Assembly: GCA_011090425.1 (NCBI GenBank)
Contig: PHGD01000039.1
Location: 1 to 34,954 of the forward strand
Direction: 5' to 3'
DNA: 34,954 nucleotides
Source: Nitrospira sp. LK70
GTDB taxonomy: Bacteria; Nitrospirota; Nitrospiria; Nitrospirales; Nitrospiraceae
Shown: in pieces, positions 13,743 to 21,314 of the stretch
Layout of the letters: the number at the start of each line of letters is the position of its first letter
How positions within the stretch are numbered: the first letter of the stretch is position 1
Notes under the pieces: model-generated
The model's input: only the letters and a program-made list of their open reading frames with translations
What the model was told of the DNA's origin: nothing
The model's database searches: none
Made by a program: the position numbers and the translations under genes

Positions 13743-15110
13743 CTACTGTGCCGTCCAGATCCTTCCATAGTTCGACGGGATCGTGAGCATCGTTTCCTGA
13801 AGCCGAACGGTATTGTGCAGGTTCAAACTGTCGCCATGGAGCTCCTCCACGTAGTCACCGCCGACCGAAAACCAAAACGGCACAATCTGATCGCTGTCGC
13901 TGGTGTTCACGGCCACGAGTGTGTATCGCGTGTCGAGAGATCGTGCGAAGCACAGGACGCCTCGCGACAGGTATCGGTCCCAGTGATTAAAGAAGAAATA
14001 CGAGCAGCGACGAAGCTGCGGCCGCTGCCGCCGGATCCGGAGGAGCTTCCGGACCAGCGTGACGAGTGCTTGTCCCGCCTCATCATAGGAGTAGTCCCAA
14101 CGCAACGGTCTCAGCAATCCGACACGTCCTGCTCCATAGTCCGGCAAAAAGTAATTCTCTCCGAACTCTTCCCCCTGCCACAGCATGGGAATACCTTTAC
14201 TCATCAGTGTCGTAATCAGATAGGGCTGAAGTCGATACCAGCGGCGGCGGTCACCCTCCAGGAACAATGGGTTGCCCGCCTCATCCGGATTGACGAGGCC
14301 GAAGTGACACAGAAACCGTTCGTGATCGTGGTTTTCAATATACTGCAGCGCCGTTTTGGGAATAACGTCGTCATTGGTACGTTCCTCTTCTGTGTAACCA
14401 AAGAGGCCGAGGGAGAGTCCGTACTCGGACAACTTCCCGCGATCGCCTCGCGCCACAGCCTTCGCCCTGTCGTAGGTGCGATTTTGCCAAGTGCAGTTAG
14501 AATAGGTCGAACGGAGGATTTCTTTGGGTCCTTCGAGCTGCTCGGCGCATTGAATCAACCGGATGGGAGAGCCGGATCCAGACGAAAAACGATCCCAATA
14601 GGGTTGATGGAGTGCAATCTTGTTCTTGGTGAGTCGGTAGGTGTCGAAGACCAGATTCGCGTAGCCGACACCCAACGGGCCGTCCCAATAATTCGGCACG
14701 CAGTCGTAGCGAACGCCGTCGATGTGATAGACCTCCAGCCAATGGTGATTGACGCTGAAGAAATAGTCCCGGGTGAATTGCCGGGTGAAGTCGGTGCTCT
14801 TGCCGAAATTGCTGAAATAGTCCTTGGCGAGGGCCCCATAAAGGGATTCTTGTGATACTTGAGGCGGCTGTAGGCGTCGTAATAGGGAAAATCGACGCCG
14901 GTGTGCCCGTACACCATGTCGACAATGACAGCGATGCCCTGTTGATGTGCCCTGTCGACGAACTGCTGAAAATCTGAGCGCTTCCCGAATCGCTCATCCA
15001 CGCCGAAGTAACCGATCGGAAGATACCCATGGGAGCCAGAGTCCGAACGTGACAGTTCCATTGTGTTCAATTGCTCCGAGCTCGCTGAGCGGAAGCAACA
15101 TCGATGGCAT
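13743..15110 (-). pseudogene. GH13 (alpha-amylase family) glycosidase, disrupted by deletion and frameshift
   Basis: The catalytic part is well conserved: HGYLPIGYFGVDERFGKR, VIVDMVYGHTG, then VYHIDGVRYDCVPNYWD with the nucleophile Asp, LIQCAEQLEGPKE with the acid Glu, and YIENHDHERF with the transition-state Asp. The frame is broken near 14831-14837, where one base is missing in a GGGGCCC run; adding a C would restore FMGPLAKDYFSNFGKS. Upstream, an N-terminal piece (MLLPLSELGAIEHNGTVTFG, start 15110 or 15101) is joined out of frame at about 15022-15032 to the HGYLPIG block, so over 100 residues of the N-terminal and early barrel part are missing. The original enzyme acted on alpha-glucans or related sugars. 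Confidence 0.85.
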
Positions 15111-15191
15111 GAGGCACCTACCTTCTGGCGATAGCCGTTGGAAATGAGTTCATCGGGAGTGAGCGACGATCAACCAGGACGATTCTTGAAT

Positions 15192-15223
15192 GAAGCTCCT
15201 CGCAGCATGCTGCGGAGAGCTTC
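15192..15223. repeat. 32-bp near-perfect palindrome
   Basis: Two 16-bp arms around GCATGC (GAAGCTCCTCGCAGCA and its near-complement) form an inverted repeat with two mismatched pairs. It could form a strong hairpin. It sits where the IS110 remnant ends, so it may be a mobile repeat, an insertion target or a terminator-like structure. Confidence 0.7.
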
Positions 15224-15329
15224 AGTTAGGGCTGGATGCCACCCGCGCGAGTTTCGCCAGCTTCTTCGCATCCACCCGATCCGTCTTGCCCCGTCGGTAA
15301 GGACAGTGTATGTATCGACCCAGCGAGAG
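15222..15329 (-). pseudogene. IS110-family transposase fragment
   Basis: A stretch of about 35 codons ends with RRGKTDRVDAKKLAKLARV. K-T/N-D-R-x-D-A is the conserved block of the DEDD catalytic domain of IS110/IS1111 transposases. The frame starts without an N-terminus and stops at the palindrome. It is a dead fragment near the damaged glycosidase gene. Confidence 0.7.
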
Positions 15330-15372
15330 TTCAGGTCGTGACCTTCGCTCATCTCTTTCAAGTCGGACGAAT

Positions 15373-16059
15373 ATGCTCAAAGCCGTCTGCCTCCAACACG
15401 TTCCCTTCGAAGGTCCAGGGGCTTTTGCAAAGTCCCTCGCCAAGCGGGGTGTGGGTCTCCACTCTTCGCTTGTCCCGACGGACGGCCTACCCCATGACGC
15501 CGGGGATTTGTTGATCGTGATGGGTGGACCAATGTCAGTGAACGATTCTGACAAGTGGATTGCCGAGGAGACCGCCTTCATCCGATCTGCATTGCTTGCT
15601 GGTACGCCGGTGATCGGGGTTTGTTTGGGGAGTCAATTCATGGCAAAGGCTCTGGGGGCTACAGTGCGATCAGGCAAGGCATTGGAAATCGGCATGACTC
15701 CTGTTCGCCTCACTGATGCGGGCAAACAGGACCCTGTGTTTGGAGCCGGTCCTGAGTCCTTCGATGTCTTTGAATGGCACGGGGAAGTCTTTGAATTGCC
15801 CGCGGGATGCGTGCCGTTAGCCGAGTCCGACATTGCGCCGCTGCAGGCGTTTCGGTATGGCGATCGTGCGTATGGCCTTCTCTTTCATCTGGAAATGGAG
15901 GAAGGCGGGATCGACTCGCTATCTCAGGAATGTGCGCCGGATCTGATAAAGGCTCGTCTTACGGCACATCAAGTAAGATCAGCCGCTCTGCCGCAGCTGC
16001 CACAGCTCCATCAAACGGCTGATCGGTTGATCGGCCATCTTCTTACATCTGCACGTTGA
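15373..16059 (+). CDS. Class I glutamine amidotransferase (GMP-synthase-like)
   Basis: This 228-residue stand-alone class I GATase carries the nucleophile C84 in PVIGVCLGSQFMAKALG. The oxyanion region is VMGGPMSVND (about 49-58). The partner pair H172 and E174 lies in GLLFHLEMEEGG. FEWHGEVFELP near 133-143 is conserved in the GMP-synthase-like subgroup, whose substrates are often unknown. ATG 15373 (MLKAVCLQHVPFEGPGAF) is the natural family start. The protein is cytosolic, complete, and transcribed from its own promoter upstream of dapL. Confidence 0.85.
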   Translation: MLKAVCLQHVPFEGPGAFAKSLAKRGVGLHSSLVPTDGLPHDAGDLLIVMGGPMSVNDSDKWIAEETAFIRSALLAGTPVIGVCLGSQFMAKALGATVRSGKALEIGMTPVRLTDAGKQDPVFGAGPESFDVFEWHGEVFELPAGCVPLAESDIAPLQAFRYGDRAYGLLFHLEMEEGGIDSLSQECAPDLIKARLTAHQVRSAALPQLPQLHQTADRLIGHLLTSAR

Positions 16060-16111
16060 TTGCCGACTCTGTGCTGAAGTACCCTATCGCTTCCAGTGTG
16101 AAGGCTGAAAA

Positions 16112-16157
16112 GTTGGAAAGTCTCTCTCCGCGCTTTCTAACCTTGTCACTTTCCAAC
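16112..16157. repeat. Inverted repeat in the leader of dapL
   Basis: GTTGGAAAGT (16112-16121) and ACTTTCCAAC (16148-16157) are perfect complements with a 26-nt loop. The hairpin ends 31 bp before the dapL start. It could be a regulatory RNA stem or one of the common intergenic repeats of this lineage. Confidence 0.55.
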
Positions 16158-16188
16158 ATGTGAACTTATCTCGAAAGGAGCCAAAGGA

Positions 16189-17364
16189 ATGGCCGGTTTC
16201 CCGATTGAAGTTGCCACACGCATTAAGACACTACCTCCCTATTTGTTTGCCGCGATCGACAAGATGAAGCAGGAAGCCATCGCACGTGGGGTGGACATCA
16301 TCAATCTCGGCATCGGCGATCCCGATTTGCCGACGCCGATGCCGATCATTGACAGTTTGGCGAATGCGGCGAAGGACCCGAAGCATCACCAATATCCCTC
16401 CTATGAAGGCATGTTGTCCTTCAGGAAAGCCGTGGCTGGTTGGTACAAACGCCGATTTAACGTGACGCTTGATCCGGCAAACGAGGTCCTCACGCTGATC
16501 GGTTCGAAGGAGGGCATTGGGCATATTCATCTGGCCTTTGTCGATGCCGGGGATGTCGTCCTAGTTCCGAGCCCCGGCTATCCGGTGTATCCAGTCGGTA
16601 CCAGTTTTTCCGGCGGCACGTCTCATATTATGCCGCTGACGAAAGCCAACGGTTTCTTGCCTGACCTCAGCACGATCCCGAAAGAGGTGGCCAAGAAGGC
16701 CAAGCTGATGTGGCTCAATTCTCCGAACAACCCCACCTCGGTGATCATGTCGAAGGACTATTTCAAGCGCGTGGTGGAATTTGCGCAGGAGAATCAGGTG
16801 ATCGTGTGTCACGATGCCGCCTATTCAGAGGTGTATTATGACGGGCGCCGCCCGGCGAGCTTCATGGAAGTCGACGGCGCAAAGGACGTCGGGGTTGAGT
16901 TCCATTCTCTTTCCAAGACCTACAACATGACCGGTTGGCGCATCGGCTTTGCCGTCGGCCACAAGGATATTTTGGCCGGTCTCGGCAAGGTGAAAAGCAA
17001 CCTGGACTCCGGTTGTTTTGAGGCGGTTCAGGAGGCCGGTATTACGGCTCTGAGCCTTGACGACTCGGTGACAGACAGCTTGAGAAAGACTTACCAGGAC
17101 CGTCGAGACACCCTTATTCCTGGTCTCAAAAATCTCGGCTTAGAAGTCGATCCTCCTCCCGCCGCGTTCTATGTCTGGGTGACGGTACCGAAGGGCTATA
17201 CCTCAACCTCTTTCACCGCTCATCTCTTAGAAAAAGCCGGTATCGTGACGACACCGGGGAATGGATTCGGCGCGCCTGGAGAAGGCTACATCCGTATGAC
17301 GCTCTGCACGTCCAAGGAGCGGTTGGCGGAAGCGGTTGAGCGGATCAAGAAGGCAGGATTCTAG
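16189..17364 (+). CDS. dapL: LL-diaminopimelate aminotransferase
   Basis: This 391-residue class I aminotransferase converts tetrahydrodipicolinate to LL-diaminopimelate in one step, bypassing DapD/C/E in lysine and peptidoglycan synthesis. Family features are INLGIGDPDLPTP (about 38-50), YPSYEGMLSFRKAV, SPGYPVYPVGT, and LNSPNNPTS with the N that holds PLP. HDAAYSEVYYDG follows, and Schiff-base K243 lies in FHSLSKTYNMTGWRIGFA. The aromatic HDAAYSE and SKTYNMTGWRIGF pattern separates DapL from AspC-like enzymes. GGAGCCAAAGGA before ATG 16189 is a clear ribosome site. Length is normal for the family. Confidence 0.92.
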   Translation: MAGFPIEVATRIKTLPPYLFAAIDKMKQEAIARGVDIINLGIGDPDLPTPMPIIDSLANAAKDPKHHQYPSYEGMLSFRKAVAGWYKRRFNVTLDPANEVLTLIGSKEGIGHIHLAFVDAGDVVLVPSPGYPVYPVGTSFSGGTSHIMPLTKANGFLPDLSTIPKEVAKKAKLMWLNSPNNPTSVIMSKDYFKRVVEFAQENQVIVCHDAAYSEVYYDGRRPASFMEVDGAKDVGVEFHSLSKTYNMTGWRIGFAVGHKDILAGLGKVKSNLDSGCFEAVQEAGITALSLDDSVTDSLRKTYQDRRDTLIPGLKNLGLEVDPPPAAFYVWVTVPKGYTSTSFTAHLLEKAGIVTTPGNGFGAPGEGYIRMTLCTSKERLAEAVERIKKAGF

Positions 17365-17370
17365 CATCGT

Positions 17371-17436
17371 TATTCGTTAAACGTTCACCGTTAATCGCAT
17401 CCTGAAATTTCCGTCTCGTTTAACGATTCGCGAATA
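17371..17436. repeat. Imperfect inverted repeat between dapL and folK
   Basis: TATTCGTTAAACG (17371-17383) is complementary to CGTTTAACGATTCGCGAATA (17417-17436), apart from a few extra bases in the right arm. Similar GTTAAACGTT-type sequences are scattered in intergenic DNA of this kind of genome. No T-run follows, so it is not a clear terminator. Confidence 0.5.
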
Positions 17437-17453
17437 GCGCATCACGAGAGCAT

Positions 17454-18008
17454 ATGCCTGAGACCGTCTTCATCGGATTCGGGTCGAATGTCGGCGATCG
17501 AATCGATTTTTGCGATCGGGCAGTCACGCTGCTGAGTCTCCTGCCGTATTCCAGGCTGAAAGGGGTCTCACTGCTGTATGAAACGGAGCCGGTTCACGAC
17601 GGAACCAATCCTGGTGAAGACTGGTTTCTCAACGGGGTGGTGCAGGTTGAAACGAATATTACGCCGCGCAGTCTCTTAACGACGCTCCAGGAAATCGAAC
17701 GCTCTCTTGGGCGGGATGATGACAACCGCTCCGGTCCTCGCACGATCGACCTGGACATCCTCTTTTATGGCGAGCATGTGATCAAAGAACCAGGGTTGAC
17801 TGTTCCGCATCCTCGCCTCCATCAGCGACGATTTGTCCTCCTGCCGATGAATGAGCTCGATCCGTTGTGGGTGCATCCGACACTCAAACAGTCGGTCGCG
17901 CAGTTATTGACGGACGTCAAGGATCAGTCTCAGGTGCGTCTCCTTTTTCCCCAGCCTTCGACGAGGTACGGTTCACGTCCAGCCTGCAGTTCACAACCTG
18001 GCGCATGA
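17454..18008 (+). CDS. folK: 6-hydroxymethyl-7,8-dihydropterin pyrophosphokinase
   Basis: This 184-residue enzyme transfers pyrophosphate from ATP to hydroxymethyl-dihydropterin in folate synthesis. Typical features are FIGFGSNVGDR at the N-terminus and then LYETEPVHDG. W-F-L-N-G-V follows, with LQEIERSLGRDDDNRSGPRTIDLDILFYG, where the Mg/ATP-binding Asp pair and Arg lie, and VPHPRLHQRRFVLLPMNEL at the end. About 25 residues after the domain (from VRLLFPQPS) are variable. The stop overlaps the panC start by 4 nt (ATGA), so both are translated together. Confidence 0.93.
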   Translation: MPETVFIGFGSNVGDRIDFCDRAVTLLSLLPYSRLKGVSLLYETEPVHDGTNPGEDWFLNGVVQVETNITPRSLLTTLQEIERSLGRDDDNRSGPRTIDLDILFYGEHVIKEPGLTVPHPRLHQRRFVLLPMNELDPLWVHPTLKQSVAQLLTDVKDQSQVRLLFPQPSTRYGSRPACSSQPGA

Positions 18009-18865
18009 AGATCATTCGCTCCCTTACAGCAATGGCAGCTTGGAGCGGGGGACTTGTCCGCAAAGACGTGAAGATTGGATTGGTTCCGACGATGGGGGCG
18101 CTCCATGAGGGCCATCGGGCTCTGATACGGGCGGCGCGGTTGCGATGCGATGCGCTGGTCGTCAGCATTTTCGTGAACCCCGCGCAGTTCGGTCCTCAGG
18201 AAGATCTGGCCAAGTACCCCCGACCTATCTCTCAGGATCGAGCCCTATGCCGAAAAGAAGGCGTAGATATCTGTTTTGAGCCGACCGTGGAGGCGATGTA
18301 TCCGAAAGGATTTCAAACCATGGTCACGCTTCCGGCGATTGCGCATCGGTGGGAAGGAGCAGTGCGCCCTCATCATTTTTCCGGTGTCGCAACCGTCGTG
18401 ACGAAGCTCTTCGGAATTGTCCGCCCTCGGATCGCGCTCTTTGGTCAGAAGGATTTTCAACAATCGGCGCTGATCCGCCAGCTGGTGAAGGATCTGAACC
18501 TCGGCGTGGAGATTGTGGTGAATCCCACTGTACGTGAAACGGACGGACTCGCGATGAGCTCACGCAATGTCTACCTGTCGCCTGATGACCGAATTCGTGC
18601 CGTCACGTTGTACAAGGGCCTACAAGCAGGAGCCGAGGCGATCCGACGGGGCATCACCGACGCGGAAACAGTACGTTCGGCGATGGTTCAGGTGGTCAAG
18701 AAAGAACCGGCTCTCACAATCGACTATCTGTCAGTCTGCGATCCGTATACCTTGGAACCGCTTCCCGCTGTGCGGTCGCGAGTTGTGCTACTCGGCGCGG
18801 TGCGTATAGGATCCGTTCGGCTTATCGATAATCTTCTGACCACCCCGCCACGGCGGTCTTCCTGA
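18005..18865 (+). CDS. panC: Pantothenate synthetase
   Basis: This 286-residue enzyme joins pantoate and beta-alanine with ATP to make pantothenate. The ATP-binding HIGH-type motif is PTMGALHEGH at 28-37, followed by VSIFVNPAQFGPQEDLAKYPR. Then come FSGVATVVTKLF, FGQKDFQQ and MSSRNVYLS, all typical of PanC. ATG 18005 overlaps the folK stop (ATGA) and gives the usual N-terminus MKIIRSL. Combining folate and pantothenate genes is common in bacteria, because pantoate synthesis needs tetrahydrofolate. Confidence 0.93.
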   Translation: MKIIRSLTAMAAWSGGLVRKDVKIGLVPTMGALHEGHRALIRAARLRCDALVVSIFVNPAQFGPQEDLAKYPRPISQDRALCRKEGVDICFEPTVEAMYPKGFQTMVTLPAIAHRWEGAVRPHHFSGVATVVTKLFGIVRPRIALFGQKDFQQSALIRQLVKDLNLGVEIVVNPTVRETDGLAMSSRNVYLSPDDRIRAVTLYKGLQAGAEAIRRGITDAETVRSAMVQVVKKEPALTIDYLSVCDPYTLEPLPAVRSRVVLLGAVRIGSVRLIDNLLTTPPRRSS

Positions 18866-18880
18866 TACGGTGAGGTACCC

Positions 18881-19393
18881 TCAAGAGAGGAGATTCGAGT
18901 GGAGGCTTTGTCCTACCAGCAAGCTGAGGATCACCTGACTGAGGCGGTTCTTGTCATCCGCCACCATTTCGAGGAACCGGATGCCCATCGATTCCGGTCG
19001 TGAAGAACAGACCATGGCTGACCCAATCTTAATGGGTTCTTCGTCTGAAGCCGGTTTGATGACGAGTCCGATACAGGTCCCCTGAGGCAAGGTCGTCGCC
19101 GTCTCGAGCGTGCACCCCCCCATGGAGATATCCGTCACACGATGGTCATTCCGTACGGCATGCTCTGCGAGAAGGTTGGCACGGAACGACACCGGCAATC
19201 GTTTGTATTGCCGGCGATCCGCGGCTGAAGTCCGGCCTGGGAGATGATTCCGATAGGTACGGAAGCGTGTGGTGCAGAGTTGGCACCGGAATGAAAATAT
19301 CCTGAAGCGATTCAAGAGTCGCTCCATGGGTCCTTCGTCATAGACGACTCGGACGAAGGGGGTTCCGCAGCTTGGGCAGTATGGATCTTTCAT
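18881..19393 (-). CDS. Zinc-ribbon and PilZ-domain c-di-GMP-binding protein
   Basis: This 170-residue protein has an N-terminal zinc ribbon (CPSC at 6-9 and CQLC at 37-40). It is followed by a PilZ domain with RRQYKR (R61-x3-R65) and DISMGGC (D88-x-S90-x-G-G). Both are the standard cyclic-di-GMP-binding motifs. It is probably a c-di-GMP effector that controls motility, surface or envelope functions. ATG 19393 overlaps the stop of the MazG-like gene (ATGA), so both are in one operon with rmuC. The C-terminal region (QVILSLLVGQSL) is not conserved. Confidence 0.88.
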   Translation of the reverse strand: MKDPYCPSCGTPFVRVVYDEGPMERLLNRFRIFSFRCQLCTTRFRTYRNHLPGRTSAADRRQYKRLPVSFRANLLAEHAVRNDHRVTDISMGGCTLETATTLPQGTCIGLVIKPASDEEPIKIGSAMVCSSRPESMGIRFLEMVADDKNRLSQVILSLLVGQSLHSNLLS

Positions 19394-19824
19394 GAACTCC
19401 GAGGCATACCGACCGGGGTATCATGCATAGGTAGCCCCTCCGCAAACAGTTGTTCCCGCTGTACCTCCATGATCGACTCGATATCAGCCGGCGAGTACGT
19501 CGACGGCTTCACCCATTTCCCATCGGCCCGCTTGTAACCACCGACTTTGCTCAGATTCGACCGGTGCACTTCCTGAAACACCGCTTCCATATCGATCCCG
19601 TAGGACACCGCAGTTCCATAGGTCACATACAGGAGGTCCGCCATTTCTTTGGCCACCGCGGCGAGATTTCCTGCGGCCATCGCCTCTTTCAATTCATCGA
19701 ACTCTTCCTGAATGAGTCGGACGCGAAGCTGTTTCGTCTCCTCATTCAAATCCGTCGGGACCGGTCGCACCACAATTTCGAACTTCCTGTGAAAGGCTTC
19801 GACCATGGCTTGTTCGTCTGTCAT
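19390..19824 (-). CDS. MazG/HisE-like nucleotide pyrophosphohydrolase
   Basis: This 144-residue all-alpha NTP pyrophosphohydrolase carries the E40-E41-x2-E44 and E60-x2-D63 metal-binding helix motif (LIQEEFDELKEA and KEMADLLYVTYG), followed by an R-S-N-L-S-K-x-G-G-Y segment typical of this phosphoribosyl-ATP-pyrophosphatase-like group. It is expected to hydrolyse noncanonical (d)NTPs to monophosphate plus pyrophosphate. ATG 19824 was chosen because GGAG lies before it and the upstream extension overlaps rmuC out of frame. It starts 10 bp after the rmuC stop and overlaps the PilZ gene by 4 nt. Confidence 0.87.
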   Translation of the reverse strand: MTDEQAMVEAFHRKFEIVVRPVPTDLNEETKQLRVRLIQEEFDELKEAMAAGNLAAVAKEMADLLYVTYGTAVSYGIDMEAVFQEVHRSNLSKVGGYKRADGKWVKPSTYSPADIESIMEVQREQLFAEGLPMHDTPVGMPRSS

Positions 19825-19834
19825 CTCCGCTCCT

Positions 19835-21193
19835 TCATTCAACGTCAACCGGCAAGGTCTTGCGGGGAACCACTTCCGTCGGCCCCAGCACCGGGATGTT
19901 GCGATCGGATGATACCCCCAATTCCTTGAAGCGCCTTGCTGCGGGGAGAATGCGTGTCTCAAGAGAACCGACGGCCCGGTTGTAAGCAGACACGCTTTTA
20001 CCGAGGGCCTGGCCGACCTCGTTCATATGTTCCGCCAGTATGGCCATCCGTTCATAGAGCTCTTTGCCCAACCGGCCTGCTTCCTCCGCATGGGCGGTCA
20101 TGCGTTCTTGGCGCCAGCCGTAAGCGACCGCTCGGAGTAACGCGATGAGCGTGGCAGGGGTCGCCAGTACGATCCCGTTCGCAAACCCCTCCTCAATCAA
20201 ACGGGGATTCTGATCCAGCGCTGCTCCGAGGAATTGCTCCCCCGGGAGAAACAACACGACAAACTCCGGCGTACGGTCGAACTGGGTCCAGTACGCTTTC
20301 AGAGACAGTTCGTCCATGCGACATTTGACCTGAGCGGCATGGCGACGCAACGCCTCCGCTTGTTGGGTCTCGTTTTGGGCTTCATGGGCATCGAGGTAGG
20401 CCGAGAGCGCGGTCTTCGCGTCCACGATAATTTGGCGCTCTCCAGGCAACTGGACGACCATATCGGGGCGGAAACGCCCATCGTCGCCGGTCACAGAGGG
20501 CTGCTCGACGAAATCGCAATGGTCCACCATGCCAGCGAGTTCAGCCACTCGCTTCAACGTCAACTCGCCCCATTGGCCTCGTACGGTCGGAGCCCGTAAC
20601 GCTTTTACTAGATTGCCCGTCTCCTGCTGTAACCGGTGTTGCGATTCCGCTAACGATCGTAGATGTTGATCCAATCCACCATAGGCAGACTGGCGAGATT
20701 GTTCCAGCAAACCTACCTGCTCAGCATAGCGGTGCAACGATTCCTGAAGCGGTCGCACCAAGGCATCGATCGCATGTTGCCGCTGCAGCAAGTCACCGTC
20801 CGCTTTGACATGCAAGGTTTCGAACGACACGGCGGCGAGCTTCAAGAATGCTTCGTTATTTTGCTTCAATGCCTCGCCGGAAAGAGCCTGGAACGATCCG
20901 ATGAGTTCCTGACGCGTGTGGTCGATGAGGGCCTTCTGCTCCAGAAGTTGTCGAGCTGTATCTTCCATCCGAGTTTCCGCCGTCACTCGGGCCTGTTGCG
21001 CTACGGCCCAGGTTTGGCGTACCGACACAAGGGCATCGCGTTCCCGTTCGAGCTCCTTCCGCAGTTCGTCCACGGTTGCCTCGGCTCGTTGAGCCTGAAT
21101 CCGCAAGCGACCGGCAATCCACGGACCCGTCAGCAGACCGCCCAAGACTAGTCCTCCCACGAAGCTTATGGCAAGAATAACTGTGTCGGGCAT
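19835..21193 (-). CDS. rmuC: DNA recombination protein RmuC
   Basis: This 452-residue protein has an N-terminal membrane anchor (about 4-26, VILAISFVGGLVLGGLL). A long coiled coil follows (about 30-115, ERERDALVSVRQTWAVAQQA) and then a nuclease-like RmuC domain with RGQWGELTLKRVAELAGM, DGRFRPDMVVQLP, IIVDAKTALSAYLDA and EFVVLFLPGEQFLGAAL. It is thought to limit recombination and inversion at repeats. ATG 21193 follows GAGGGG. It is the first gene of the rmuC / MazG-like / PilZ group. Confidence 0.92.
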   Translation of the reverse strand: MPDTVILAISFVGGLVLGGLLTGPWIAGRLRIQAQRAEATVDELRKELERERDALVSVRQTWAVAQQARVTAETRMEDTARQLLEQKALIDHTRQELIGSFQALSGEALKQNNEAFLKLAAVSFETLHVKADGDLLQRQHAIDALVRPLQESLHRYAEQVGLLEQSRQSAYGGLDQHLRSLAESQHRLQQETGNLVKALRAPTVRGQWGELTLKRVAELAGMVDHCDFVEQPSVTGDDGRFRPDMVVQLPGERQIIVDAKTALSAYLDAHEAQNETQQAEALRRHAAQVKCRMDELSLKAYWTQFDRTPEFVVLFLPGEQFLGAALDQNPRLIEEGFANGIVLATPATLIALLRAVAYGWRQERMTAHAEEAGRLGKELYERMAILAEHMNEVGQALGKSVSAYNRAVGSLETRILPAARRFKELGVSSDRNIPVLGPTEVVPRKTLPVDVE

Positions 21194-21314
21194 GCTTGAC
21201 CCCTCTCACAAGTATCGAAGCACAAACTCCTATATGTAGCGTTAAAGCGCGATAAGTTTTTGGAGAGTACGCAATGGATTGAGAAAGGTCAAGGAAGCAG
21301 AAGGCCCCGATCGA

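Noticed and set aside
13731-14855. Plus-strand frame of 374 codons across the glycosidase region
   Set aside because: Shadow of the GH13 pseudogene: the minus strand carries all catalytic motifs, and the plus frame has none.
19450-19929. Plus-strand frames antisense to the MazG-like gene
   Set aside because: No family motif. The minus-strand gene has the metal-binding motif and operon overlaps.
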